9,526 nucleotides of DNA from Cloacimonetes bacterium UBA5456. Its GTDB lineage: Bacteria; Cloacimonadota; Cloacimonadia; Cloacimonadales; Cloacimonadaceae. The notes under the pieces are model-generated. The model saw nothing but the letters and a program-made list of their open reading frames with translations. It was not told the origin of the DNA and made no database searches. The stretch spans positions 3,389 to 12,914 of the forward strand of contig DIQS01000043.1 of assembly GCA_002427325.1 (NCBI GenBank). The letters are read 5' to 3'. Of the stretch, positions 1 to 5,954 are shown piece by piece. Position 1 is the first letter of the stretch, and each line of letters starts with the position of its first letter. The position numbers were made by a program, and so were the translations under genes.

Positions 1-1
1 T

Positions 2-22
2 AATATCTCTCGGATATCATGA
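2..22 (+). CDS. possible 3' end of an upstream gene (partial)
   Basis: One plus-strand frame is open from the window edge to a TGA at 20-22 and would end in the residues NISRIS. Only six codons are visible, so no function can be given. The reason to list it is that its TGA overlaps an ATG at 19-21 as ATGA, the same junction used at three sure gene pairs in this window (3028-3031, 5951-5954, 7961-7964). This is an inference from junction style only. Confidence 0.2.
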   Translation, partial: NISRIS

Positions 23-189
23 ACAATAATCGGGATTCAAAGATATTTAAACACTTTCTTAATCATAAAAATGACATCTATTTGAAGAGATTTTTGCCTG
101 CAGAACAGGTGCGTGATTTCATTGCCACTATGACAGATAGATATTATAATGAAGAGGTTAAGAGCTATATGTTGCCTTGGCGAGGGTGA
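19..189 (+). CDS. small hypothetical protein (56 aa), uncertain
   Basis: The frame runs from ATG at 19 to TGA at 187-189 and encodes 56 residues rich in Asn, Lys, Arg, Asp and aromatic residues. An in-frame TAA at 1-3 means it cannot be the tail of a longer intact protein in this frame. There is no membrane segment, signal peptide or motif that I recognise. The upstream sequence has only a weak purine stretch (CGGA at 11-14), so translation would depend on coupling to a gene ending at 22. It converges on coaE, and the two 3' ends overlap by 25 bases (165-189). It may be a genuine small gene, the remnant of a decayed larger gene, or chance. Confidence 0.35.
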   Translation: MNNNRDSKIFKHFLNHKNDIYLKRFLPAEQVRDFIATMTDRYYNEEVKSYMLPWRG

Positions 190-797
190 TTATTTTCGGG
201 GGCAATCAGGCTCGGGAGAAGCTTTAAAAATCGCTGTGCTTCTGCTTTGAGCGCTTCCTTTGTGTCGTTATTGAAGATCACGAGGTCGGAATTGTCTATC
301 TTGATTGTATCCGCCATCTGTGAATCAAGGCGAAGTTTCATGTTTTCAAGCTCATCGGGATTGCGGAGGGCGAGACGCTTTAGCACCAAGTCACGATCGG
401 CGGTCACTAACACAATATAATCAAAAAGATGTGTGATCTTTGCTTCAAAGACTAAGGGGACTTCAAAAAGGACATAATCTGAGCTACTGTTTTGGCTGAT
501 CTGTTCGAATCTTGCTAAGGTTTGCGGATGGGTGTTTGCGTTCAAAAAGTCGAGTTCTTGGCTGTCTTTAAACACTATCTCGGCTACTTTCTTTCTGTCC
601 ACAATGTCATTTGTCAATATGCCTCTGCCCCATCTCTCAATCCAGATTGCGCTTTGCTCTTGGAAGGCTTCGCGCGCTATTTCGTCTGCATAAACGATGC
701 TTTCACCGAGCTCTTCGAGATATTGGCAAAACTGACTCTTTCCACTGCCGATGTTGCCGGTGATGACAATCCTAACGACTTTCTTTTTTTCCTGCAT
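165..797 (-). CDS. coaE: dephospho-CoA kinase
   Basis: This enzyme phosphorylates the 3'-hydroxyl of dephospho-CoA with ATP, the last step of coenzyme A synthesis, in the cytoplasm. The 210 residues are a usual length for the family. A P-loop GNIGSGKS lies at 14-21, where many homologues read GGIGSGKS. YADEIAREAF at 36-45 carries the Asp of the CoA-binding side, the conserved HP pair is at 90-91, and VPLVFE at 113-118 matches the family's PLLFE element. The C-terminal part has the Arg-rich lid (about 141-160) and the family's D-LVI-N strand (170-177). The ATG at 797 is the only reasonable start. It lies 26 bases inside the end of cdaA and lacks a strong Shine-Dalgarno, so translation is probably coupled to cdaA. 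It is the last gene of the minus-strand run. Confidence 0.95.
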   Translation of the reverse strand: MQEKKKVVRIVITGNIGSGKSQFCQYLEELGESIVYADEIAREAFQEQSAIWIERWGRGILTNDIVDRKKVAEIVFKDSQELDFLNANTHPQTLARFEQISQNSSSDYVLFEVPLVFEAKITHLFDYIVLVTADRDLVLKRLALRNPDELENMKLRLDSQMADTIKIDNSDLVIFNNDTKEALKAEAQRFLKLLPSLIAPENNHPRQGNI

Positions 798-1530
798 CGG
801 TCAAAATCTGCATGAGCTCTTCGAAAGCGATATCAATATTGATATTGCCGCCTTGGGCAACGGATACATTGCCGGTCTCTTCCGAAACAATGATTGCGAC
901 GGCATCTGTAGTCTCAGTGATGCCTATGCCGGCAAGGTGGCGCGTGCCAAACTTTCGGGAATAATCTGTTTTTTTGGAAAGAGGCAAAACGACTTTGGCT
1001 GCGATTATTCTATTGCCACGGATGATGATTGCGCCGTCGTGTAACACTGTCTTGGTATTGAAGATAGTAAGAATCAATCGGGTCGAAAGCAGCGCGTCAA
1101 TCATCTCGCTATTGTGGATATATTCATTGAGTTTACGCTTGTTTTCCAGCACGATGAGTGCGCCGGTTTTACGCATGCTCATAGAGGAGACGGCGTCGAT
1201 TATCGGCGTATATACAGAGGTGCTTTCGCTTCTATTGAATACAGACTGGAACTCCCGCGCTAAGTTGAATTTTGAGATGATGGCGCGAAGCTCAGGCTGA
1301 AAGAGAATCACAATCGCCATAATCCAATAAGTCCTTATGCCGCTGAGCAATGAGCTGAGTACACGGAGCTCGAATAAGCTTGCCACAAAGTAGAGAAAAA
1401 ATATGAATAAGAGTCCCCAAAGCACCTGATATCCGCCGGACTTACGGATGATGAGAAAGGATTGATAAATCAAAAAAGCAATGATGAAAATATCAACGAT
1501 GTCCTTGAAACGAGGAAGCAGAAATCCCAT
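772..1530 (-). CDS. cdaA: membrane diadenylate cyclase (CdaA/DacA type)
   Basis: Proteins of this type join two ATP molecules into cyclic di-AMP, a second messenger controlling potassium and osmolyte balance and cell-envelope stability. The 252 residues match the CdaA layout: three hydrophobic segments (about 11-28, 36-52 and 67-78), the family signature ILFQPELR at 75-82, then the cytoplasmic DAC domain. The DGA motif is at 165-167 within VLHDGAIIIRG. The second catalytic motif, normally GTRHRAA, reads GTRHLAG at 195-201, so the third residue of RHR is Leu (codon CTT, plus-strand 934-936). The following ITETTDAVAIIVSEETG (204-220) is normal. The start has an excellent Shine-Dalgarno formed by the last codons of folP, two bases upstream. 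No cdaR-like regulator gene is visible. The family assignment is sure; full activity is less so because of the Leu. Confidence 0.93.
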   Translation of the reverse strand: MGFLLPRFKDIVDIFIIAFLIYQSFLIIRKSGGYQVLWGLLFIFFLYFVASLFELRVLSSLLSGIRTYWIMAIVILFQPELRAIISKFNLAREFQSVFNRSESTSVYTPIIDAVSSMSMRKTGALIVLENKRKLNEYIHNSEMIDALLSTRLILTIFNTKTVLHDGAIIIRGNRIIAAKVVLPLSKKTDYSRKFGTRHLAGIGITETTDAVAIIVSEETGNVSVAQGGNINIDIAFEELMQILTDAGKKESR

Positions 1531-1532
1531 TG

Positions 1533-2363
1533 TTAACCTCCATTGATTGCGCTAAAAACTTTGATGAATTGATGATGTTCAAAAACATCGTGAACCCTGA
1601 TGTAATCAAGCTTTGCATCGAGGGCAAAAAGAGTCGTGGCAAGTGAACCGGCAATTCTTCTATCCACGAGAGCTGGGGAGATATTGTCTATAAAACGCTT
1701 GCGGCTGGCGCCCAAGATCACGGGCACGTCGAGTTCTTTAAATGCTTTGAGATTCGAGAGCAAACTCAGGTTGTGCTGCAGGTTTTTCCCAAAGCCTATG
1801 CCGGGGTCAATGATTATCCTATCTCTATCTATGCCACAGCTTTGGGCATAGTCTATTCTTTCTTCGAAGAATGCGAGAACCTCACTGATAACATCCTCAT
1901 AATATGGATTATCCTGCATGGTCTGAGGCGTTCCTTGCATGTGCATCAAGATTATCTTAGTTTTGGGGTTCTTTGCAATGATACGAGCCATGTTTTCGTC
2001 TGTTCTCAGGGCAGAAATATCGTTTATGATGCTTGCGCCCAACTTAATTGCATACTCTGCGACAAGGCTATCTTGTGTGTCAATTGATATGTCTGTCTCG
2101 GGATGATCTTGCCTCAGCCTCATGATGATCGGTGAAAGTCTTTCTATTTGAATCTCTGCGCTTACTCCGCATGAGCCGGGACGAGTGGATTCGGCACCGA
2201 GATCAATGATGTCTGCGCCTTCTGCGATCAGTTCATTTGCACGCTTAAGAGATTCATCTTCAGTGATATATCTGCCGCCATCAGAGAAAGAATCCTCGGT
2301 GAGATTCAGAATCCCCATTATCTTGGGAATCATTAAGGATTTTCTTTCTTCATTGTGGCTCAT
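1533..2363 (-). CDS. folP: dihydropteroate synthase
   Basis: The enzyme condenses p-aminobenzoate with hydroxymethyl-dihydropterin pyrophosphate to form dihydropteroate in folate synthesis; it is the sulfonamide target. With the chosen start the protein has 276 residues, normal for the family, and the TIM-barrel motifs appear in order: MGILNLTEDSFSDGG (16-30), GAESTRPG (56-63), SIDT (93-96), ND (114-115), LMHMQGTPQTMQ (139-150), DPGIGFGK (186-193), GASRKRF (218-224) and RVHDV (256-260). Position 23 is Glu where most homologues have Pro (TPDSF). I chose the ATG at 2363 because GGTGA lies eight bases upstream, overlapping the stop of the TonB-like gene. A TTG at 2393 would add ten residues and overlap that gene by 22 bases; AGGA precedes it, so it cannot be excluded. 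Confidence 0.95.
   Translation of the reverse strand: MSHNEERKSLMIPKIMGILNLTEDSFSDGGRYITEDESLKRANELIAEGADIIDLGAESTRPGSCGVSAEIQIERLSPIIMRLRQDHPETDISIDTQDSLVAEYAIKLGASIINDISALRTDENMARIIAKNPKTKIILMHMQGTPQTMQDNPYYEDVISEVLAFFEERIDYAQSCGIDRDRIIIDPGIGFGKNLQHNLSLLSNLKAFKELDVPVILGASRKRFIDNISPALVDRRIAGSLATTLFALDAKLDYIRVHDVFEHHQFIKVFSAINGG
1537..1541 (-). promoter_or_regulatory. ribosome binding site of cdaA inside folP
   Basis: On the minus strand GGAGG sits six bases before the cdaA ATG. These bases are the final two glycine codons of folP (GGA GGT), directly before its TAA. Ribosomes finishing folP therefore stop on the cdaA initiation site, which points to tight coupling of the two genes. Confidence 0.75.
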
Positions 2364-2371
2364 GAATCTTT

Positions 2372-3031
2372 TCACCGTAGAGTAAACTTGCAACGTATCC
2401 TGTAGGTTTGATCGGGCTTATATTTTCCCGTGAAGCCAAACTTCCATTCTTCCATGGCTTTGCGTAGTGATTGAACGTGTTCAGCCTTGCGATATGAAAC
2501 CACGTTTATCGAGCTCATGAGCACCTTGCCGTCGCGGCCTATTTTGAATTCCACGACAACATTGTCATCCATCAATGGCGTGATATTGGGCAAGGTTTCG
2601 CGGATAAAGAATGCATCGCTTTTGCCTTGCAATTGTAGTGTTCTTTCGCCCTGAACACCGCTGTTCTGACCATCAACTCCCAGTCGGAGATCACCCATGG
2701 AAAAGTCTATCTCGCTTTCGTCGCTACTATCTTGCGAGAGCTTTGGCATCTCAATGATGCGCGATGGGCTTGTTTCTTCACCACCTGAAACCTGTTCAGA
2801 GAGCTCGTCAGCCGCAAGAAGTCCCTCACCTGCCTGATGGCTTAGAACATGAGATTGGTCGAGCTTGGTCTGTTCAAATGAAGCTTTGTTAAACCATTCA
2901 AAACTGTGCCAGTTCTTCATTGACTCGCTTCTTATATGCCACAATGCAAAAATAATGATGATAAGGATATGCAGGGTTAATGAATATAACACCGGATGCT
3001 GCAAAAGCCTGAGTATATCGTCTTTATTCAT
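2372..3031 (-). CDS. TonB-like energy transducer protein
   Basis: This 219-residue protein probably links an ExbB/ExbD-type proton channel in the inner membrane to a partner in the periplasm or outer membrane. It has a short cytoplasmic N-terminus and one membrane segment (about 14-31). That segment carries Ser17 and His21 in the S-x3-H spacing known from the E. coli TonB and TolA anchors, where the His is needed for coupling to the proton gradient. A polar, acidic linker (about 35-145) follows, then a TonB_C-like domain (about 150-219) containing VVVEFKIGRDGKV and ending in YRIRCKFTLR. The linker has few prolines, unlike the Pro-rich spacer of classical TonB. It starts in an ATGA overlap with exbD. 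TonB fits better than TolA because of the C-terminal domain and the lack of tolB or pal nearby. The outer-membrane partner is not in the window. Confidence 0.82.
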   Translation of the reverse strand: MNKDDILRLLQHPVLYSLTLHILIIIIFALWHIRSESMKNWHSFEWFNKASFEQTKLDQSHVLSHQAGEGLLAADELSEQVSGGEETSPSRIIEMPKLSQDSSDESEIDFSMGDLRLGVDGQNSGVQGERTLQLQGKSDAFFIRETLPNITPLMDDNVVVEFKIGRDGKVLMSSINVVSYRKAEHVQSLRKAMEEWKFGFTGKYKPDQTYRIRCKFTLR

Positions 3032-3429
3032 TTTGAAACATTCTCGGTGGCAACAAAGATTTTATCGAAGCCGGATGCCTTCACCACATCCATGATGTCA
3101 ATCACTCTCTGAAAGGCAATATCGGCTTCGGCAGAGATTCTTACGATGCTGTTTTCATCGGAGAAACTACTTGATAAGATATCGCTTAATTCTTTGATAT
3201 TCATAAGCTTGTCGTTATAATAGATATTACCATTTTTATAGATATTTATCTCAATGTTTTGCAGGGTATGCCGGCTTGAAGTATTTGAAACAGGGAGCTT
3301 GATCGGTAGGCCGCTTTGACTGCTGAAGTTGGACACAAGCAGCAGGAAGATAATGAGCAGGAACACAACATCCGTCATCGATATCAGCATCGTTGAAGAA
3401 ATGCTCTTCCTCTTTGATTTAAGCTTCAT
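3028..3429 (-). CDS. exbD: ExbD/TolR family biopolymer transport protein
   Basis: ExbD/TolR proteins sit in the pore of the ExbB/TolQ pentamer and help convert proton flow into motion of TonB or TolA. The 133 residues are a typical length. A basic cytoplasmic N-terminus leads into one membrane segment (about 14-36) reading LISMTDVVFLLIIFLLL, with Asp20 at the position of the essential protonatable Asp of the family. The rest (about 40-133) is the periplasmic domain, with the usual VRISAEADIAFQRVIDIMD stretch. It overlaps exbB by 11 bases, and AAGGG inside the exbB coding sequence, five bases before the ATG, serves as ribosome binding site. ExbD and TolR cannot be told apart by sequence alone; the adjacent TonB-like gene favours ExbD. 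Confidence 0.92.
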   Translation of the reverse strand: MKLKSKRKSISSTMLISMTDVVFLLIIFLLLVSNFSSQSGLPIKLPVSNTSSRHTLQNIEINIYKNGNIYYNDKLMNIKELSDILSSSFSDENSIVRISAEADIAFQRVIDIMDVVKASGFDKIFVATENVSK

Positions 3430-4039
3430 CTTTGCCCTTGAATCTTGCGATCATCTGGTTGCCGGCGTCTGACATCTCGTTTACCAAAACTTCGAGCTTT
3501 TGCACGAGATCGTTATAGAAAATGATGGTGATGATTCCAACGACAAGGCCGCCAACAGTGGTCAACATCGCTTCCCAGATACCGCCGGCTAAAAGGCTGA
3601 TATCCACTCCGCCGCCGCTTTGGGATTCTATGCTCATAAACACGCGCACCATGCCTATAACGGTTCCCAAAAAGCCGATGAGCGGACCTACTGCGGAGAA
3701 GGTACTCAACCAAGTAACCCCTCTTTCGAGTTTACTAAGCTCTACCGTTGCGGCTGATTCCATGCTTTGATTAATCAGATCAAGATCGTGACTCTCGATG
3801 CTTAAGAGCTGGCTCAAAAGCGAGCTGAGCGGTGCATTTTGGTCGATATCATTGAGCATTTCTTGCGCCTCACTCTTGTCTTTACAATCCGTGATTCTGT
3901 CCATCAAAAGCGCATTCGCCTTCTTTGCTTTGTGGAATTGCATATACTTCTCGATGATGATAGCAATCGCTGCAATTGAGATCAGGCCTAAGACATACAT
4001 CAGTATGCCACCGCGTAGAAGTAATGATAATATCGTCAT
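3419..4039 (-). CDS. exbB: MotA/TolQ/ExbB family proton channel protein
   Basis: This is the channel-forming subunit of an Exb/Tol-type energy-coupling complex in the inner membrane. The 206 residues show three hydrophobic segments (about 10-30, 112-135 and 152-175) with a large cytoplasmic loop between the first two, the standard ExbB layout. The family motif PLIGFLGTVIGM is at 119-130, and GIWEAMLTTVGGLVVGI at 153-169 corresponds to the usual GI-EAL-TT-AGL-V segment of the third helix, with Trp in place of the frequent Ser. It is the first gene of the minus-strand run. AGAGG precedes the ATG by four bases. The 99-base gap to serC must hold its promoter unless serC transcription reads through, but I could not find convincing -35 and -10 boxes there. 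Confidence 0.93.
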   Translation of the reverse strand: MTILSLLLRGGILMYVLGLISIAAIAIIIEKYMQFHKAKKANALLMDRITDCKDKSEAQEMLNDIDQNAPLSSLLSQLLSIESHDLDLINQSMESAATVELSKLERGVTWLSTFSAVGPLIGFLGTVIGMVRVFMSIESQSGGGVDISLLAGGIWEAMLTTVGGLVVGIITIIFYNDLVQKLEVLVNEMSDAGNQMIARFKGKDEA

Positions 4040-4069
4040 GGCACCTCTTTTTCTTAGTTCTATAAGCTG

Positions 4070-4119
4070 ATTAAAATACTGCCCTTCTTGAGATATAAAA
4101 AGTCAGCAAGAAGGGCAGT
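4070..4119 (-). terminator. hairpin terminator after serC
   Basis: A perfect 13-base inverted repeat lies just after the serC stop: ACTGCCCTTCTTG at 4078-4090 and its complement at 4107-4119, with a 16-base loop. On the minus strand the stem is followed by ATTTTAATC, a short, interrupted U-run. This is consistent with a rho-independent terminator of moderate strength between serC and exbB. Some read-through into exbB is possible. Confidence 0.65.
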
Positions 4120-4138
4120 TCATATTACAGGGGTTTAA

Positions 4139-5224
4139 TTAACCGTTTTTCTTCATGAATTCGACCATGAATTCGGAGAGAGCTTTTGCAGCGGGCAGCG
4201 GGAGTGAGTTATATGTGCTGGCGCGGCATCCGCCTGTGGAGCGGTGTCCTTTGAGTCCGATCATGCCGTTATTCTTTGCTTCGCTGATGAACTGTGCTTC
4301 AAGCTCTTCGCTGGGAAGTCTGAAGGTGATGTTCATGAGTGAGCGGTCTTCAGCCACGACGTGACCTTTGTAGAAGCCGTTTGATTTGTCGATTGCATCG
4401 TAGATGTATCCGGCTTTAGTAAGGTTGTTTTGGAGCACTTTATCCAATCCGCCAAAGCTCTCGATCCATTTGAGAACGAGACCGATCATGTAGATCGTGA
4501 AGGTCGGAGGAGTATTGTACATCGAGCCGTTTTTGGCATAGGTATTGTAATCGAGCATTGAAGGAAGACCTTCGCCTATGGTATTGAGATAGTCTTTCTT
4601 CACGATCACAACAACGCAACCTGCGGGGCCGACGTTCTTCTGCGCACCTGCATAAATCATGGAATATCTTTGAACATCCATGGGTCTGCTCATGAAGTCT
4701 GAGCTTGCGTCTGCGATCAAGGGAACTCCGGCGGGAACTTCCGGGTCTTTATGCCATTCGCTACCATAAATAGTGTTATTTGTGGTGATGTGCAAATAGG
4801 CAGGATTGTCAGAAAGTTCATATCCTTTGGGGATATATGAGAATTTCTTGTCTTCACTGGATGCAGCGATGTGCACTTTCTTGCCGATAAGCTTAGCTTG
4901 TTCGATGGCTTTTTTTGACCATACGCCGGTGTGGATGATGTTTACTTCTTTTTCTGCAGTGGCAAAGTTCATGGGAGTCATGAGAAACTGCATGCTTGCG
5001 CCACCTTGGATGAAGAGAACATCATAGTCGTCACCGATGTTGTAGATGCGCTTTATAGCAGCATGTGTTTCGTCGATGATTGCTTGATATTCCTTACTGC
5101 GGTGGCTCATTTCCATGACGGATAAGCCCATTCCTTTGTAGTTGAAAAAGTCCGCTTGCGCCTCTCTCATTACCTCTTCGGGCAGCACTGCGGGTCCTGC
5201 GTTAAAATTATGTACGCGTTCCAT
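4139..5224 (-). CDS. serC: phosphoserine aminotransferase
   Basis: SerC transfers the amino group of glutamate to 3-phosphohydroxypyruvate, giving phosphoserine in serine synthesis; the same enzyme can act on the phosphohydroxythreonine intermediate of pyridoxal phosphate synthesis. The 361 residues are full length. The N-terminus has the family signature NFNAGPAVLPEEV (6-18), then GLSVMEMSHRS (33-43) and QGGASMQF (73-80). The PLP-binding lysine is Lys196 in YAGAQKNVGPAG, and GHRSTGGCRAS at 326-336 is the phosphate-binding region, where most homologues read GHRSVGGMRAS. The ATG at 5224 has a strong Shine-Dalgarno (AGGAGG, seven bases upstream). It faces maf across a divergent promoter region and appears to be transcribed alone, ending at the hairpin near 4078-4119. 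No serA or serB is nearby. Confidence 0.97.
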   Translation of the reverse strand: MERVHNFNAGPAVLPEEVMREAQADFFNYKGMGLSVMEMSHRSKEYQAIIDETHAAIKRIYNIGDDYDVLFIQGGASMQFLMTPMNFATAEKEVNIIHTGVWSKKAIEQAKLIGKKVHIAASSEDKKFSYIPKGYELSDNPAYLHITTNNTIYGSEWHKDPEVPAGVPLIADASSDFMSRPMDVQRYSMIYAGAQKNVGPAGCVVVIVKKDYLNTIGEGLPSMLDYNTYAKNGSMYNTPPTFTIYMIGLVLKWIESFGGLDKVLQNNLTKAGYIYDAIDKSNGFYKGHVVAEDRSLMNITFRLPSEELEAQFISEAKNNGMIGLKGHRSTGGCRASTYNSLPLPAAKALSEFMVEFMKKNG

Positions 5225-5268
5225 GTGGGATCCTCCTGATCTAGTTTTTTTGTTTTGATGCAGTATTT

Positions 5269-5297
5269 ATAATGCTCGGAAATAAGGCAAGCATTAT
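5269..5297. repeat. 8-base inverted repeat, possible operator
   Basis: ATAATGCT at 5269-5276 is matched by its exact complement AGCATTAT at 5290-5297 with 13 bases between, so the half-site centres are 21 bases apart, about two helical turns. It lies between two divergent genes and overlaps the -10-like sequences of both directions. The arms are too A+T-rich, with no U-run following, to look like a terminator. A repressor site is one reading; chance in A+T-rich DNA is the other. Confidence 0.35.
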
Positions 5298-5350
5298 TTT
5301 TCATATCAGAAAACAGTTGACTGTAAATAGCATCGTGAAACTATGTCGCA

Positions 5351-5356
5351 AAAGGA
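5351..5356 (+). promoter_or_regulatory. ribosome binding site deciding the maf start
   Basis: AAAGGA stands seven bases before the ATG at 5364. The other in-frame ATG, at 5343, is preceded only by CGTGAAACT, which is a poor site. The Shine-Dalgarno therefore favours the start at 5364. Confidence 0.65.
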
Positions 5357-5363
5357 TTTAAAC

Positions 5364-5954
5364 ATGATAGATAAGATTATAAAGAACCATAGACTTGTGC
5401 TGGCTTCTTCCTCACCGAGAAGGCAGGAACTCTTCAAAATGCTCGGTCTTAGCTTTTTAGTAAGAATCAGCGATGTTGACGAGCCGATCTTGGAATGTTC
5501 GCCGGAAAGTCAAGCTATGACAAATGCGAAAAACAAAGCTCTCGCTGTTAGAGGCGATGACCCCTCTGAGATCATCGTGGCGGCGGATACACTCGTCGTG
5601 CTTGAAGGGAAGTTACTCGGCAAGCCGAAGGATAAGAACGAGGCTTTTGCCTTTCTTTCGGCTCTTCAAGGCAAAAAACATCATGTGATCACCGGTATCT
5701 GCATTGTCAGAGGCGATGAAGTCAGAACCGCGCATGAGATTAGCAGCGTCTATTTCGCCGAGATGGATGAAAGCGAAATCAGAGACTATATTGCAACCAA
5801 TGAGCCCATGGACAAAGCCGGTGCTTATGGCATACAAGGCTTTGGAAGTCAATTTGTTAAGCGCATTGAAGGCTGCTATTTCAATGTTATGGGCTTTCCC
5901 ATTCATCTCTTTTATAAAACCTTGAAATCAATGCAAAATGAAGGAATATTATGA
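5364..5954 (+). CDS. maf: Maf family nucleoside triphosphate pyrophosphatase
   Basis: Maf proteins hydrolyse non-canonical or modified nucleoside triphosphates (for the YhdE-like subgroup dTTP, UTP and m5UTP) to the monophosphate and pyrophosphate, and have been linked to septum inhibition. From the ATG at 5364 the protein has 196 residues, typical for the family. It shows LVLASSSPRRQEL near the N-terminus, AADTLVVLEGKLLGKPKD in the middle, TGI shortly after, and EPMDKAGAYGIQG, the signature of the YhdE-like subgroup. Near the C-terminus IEGCYFNVMGFP has Cys where Ser or Asp is usual. Starting at 5343 would add seven residues without a good ribosome binding site. The TGA overlaps the next ATG as ATGA, so it is probably the first gene of a four-gene transcript. 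The family is sure; substrate preference is inferred from the motif. Confidence 0.93.
   Translation: MIDKIIKNHRLVLASSSPRRQELFKMLGLSFLVRISDVDEPILECSPESQAMTNAKNKALAVRGDDPSEIIVAADTLVVLEGKLLGKPKDKNEAFAFLSALQGKKHHVITGICIVRGDEVRTAHEISSVYFAEMDESEIRDYIATNEPMDKAGAYGIQGFGSQFVKRIEGCYFNVMGFPIHLFYKTLKSMQNEGIL

Larger units (their letters stand above)
5225..5363. promoter_or_regulatory. divergent promoter region between serC and maf
   Basis: This 139-base A+T-rich gap must start transcription in both directions. On the plus strand TATAAT at 5268-5273 is a perfect -10 match, but no good -35 stands 16-18 bases before it. On the minus strand TATAAA (5266-5271) or TAAATA (5264-5269) could serve serC, with TTGCCT (5285-5290) as a -35 at a short spacing. 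A second plus-strand -35-like box, TTGACT, is at 5317-5322 without a convincing -10. An inverted repeat, ATAATGCT (5269-5276) and AGCATTAT (5290-5297), overlaps both -10-like elements and could be an operator. That promoters lie here is likely from gene orientation; the exact boxes are guesses. Confidence 0.5.

Noticed and set aside
97..109. Hairpin CCTG/CAGG as terminator for coaE
   Set aside because: The stem is only four base pairs and lacks a proper U-run, too weak to call.
2364..2393. TTG start of folP at 2393 with AGGA upstream
   Set aside because: It would add ten residues not needed by the family and overlap the TonB-like gene by 22 bases. The ATG at 2363 has GGTGA at a workable spacing and gives a normal length.
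4040..4138. Promoter boxes for the exbB operon in the gap after serC
   Set aside because: TATAGA- and TTTAAT-like hexamers occur on the minus strand, but none has an acceptable -35 at 16-18 bases, so no specific promoter can be named.
5343..5363. Upstream ATG of maf at 5343
   Set aside because: It has no proper ribosome binding site, whereas AAAGGA stands seven bases before the ATG at 5364, and family members begin close to the LASSSPRR motif.
5613..5906. Long antisense open frame inside maf
   Set aside because: It lies wholly within a well-supported gene on the other strand and shows no motif, so it is a shadow of biased codon use. The same applies to similar frames inside coaE, cdaA, folP, serC, the amidohydrolase and gltX.
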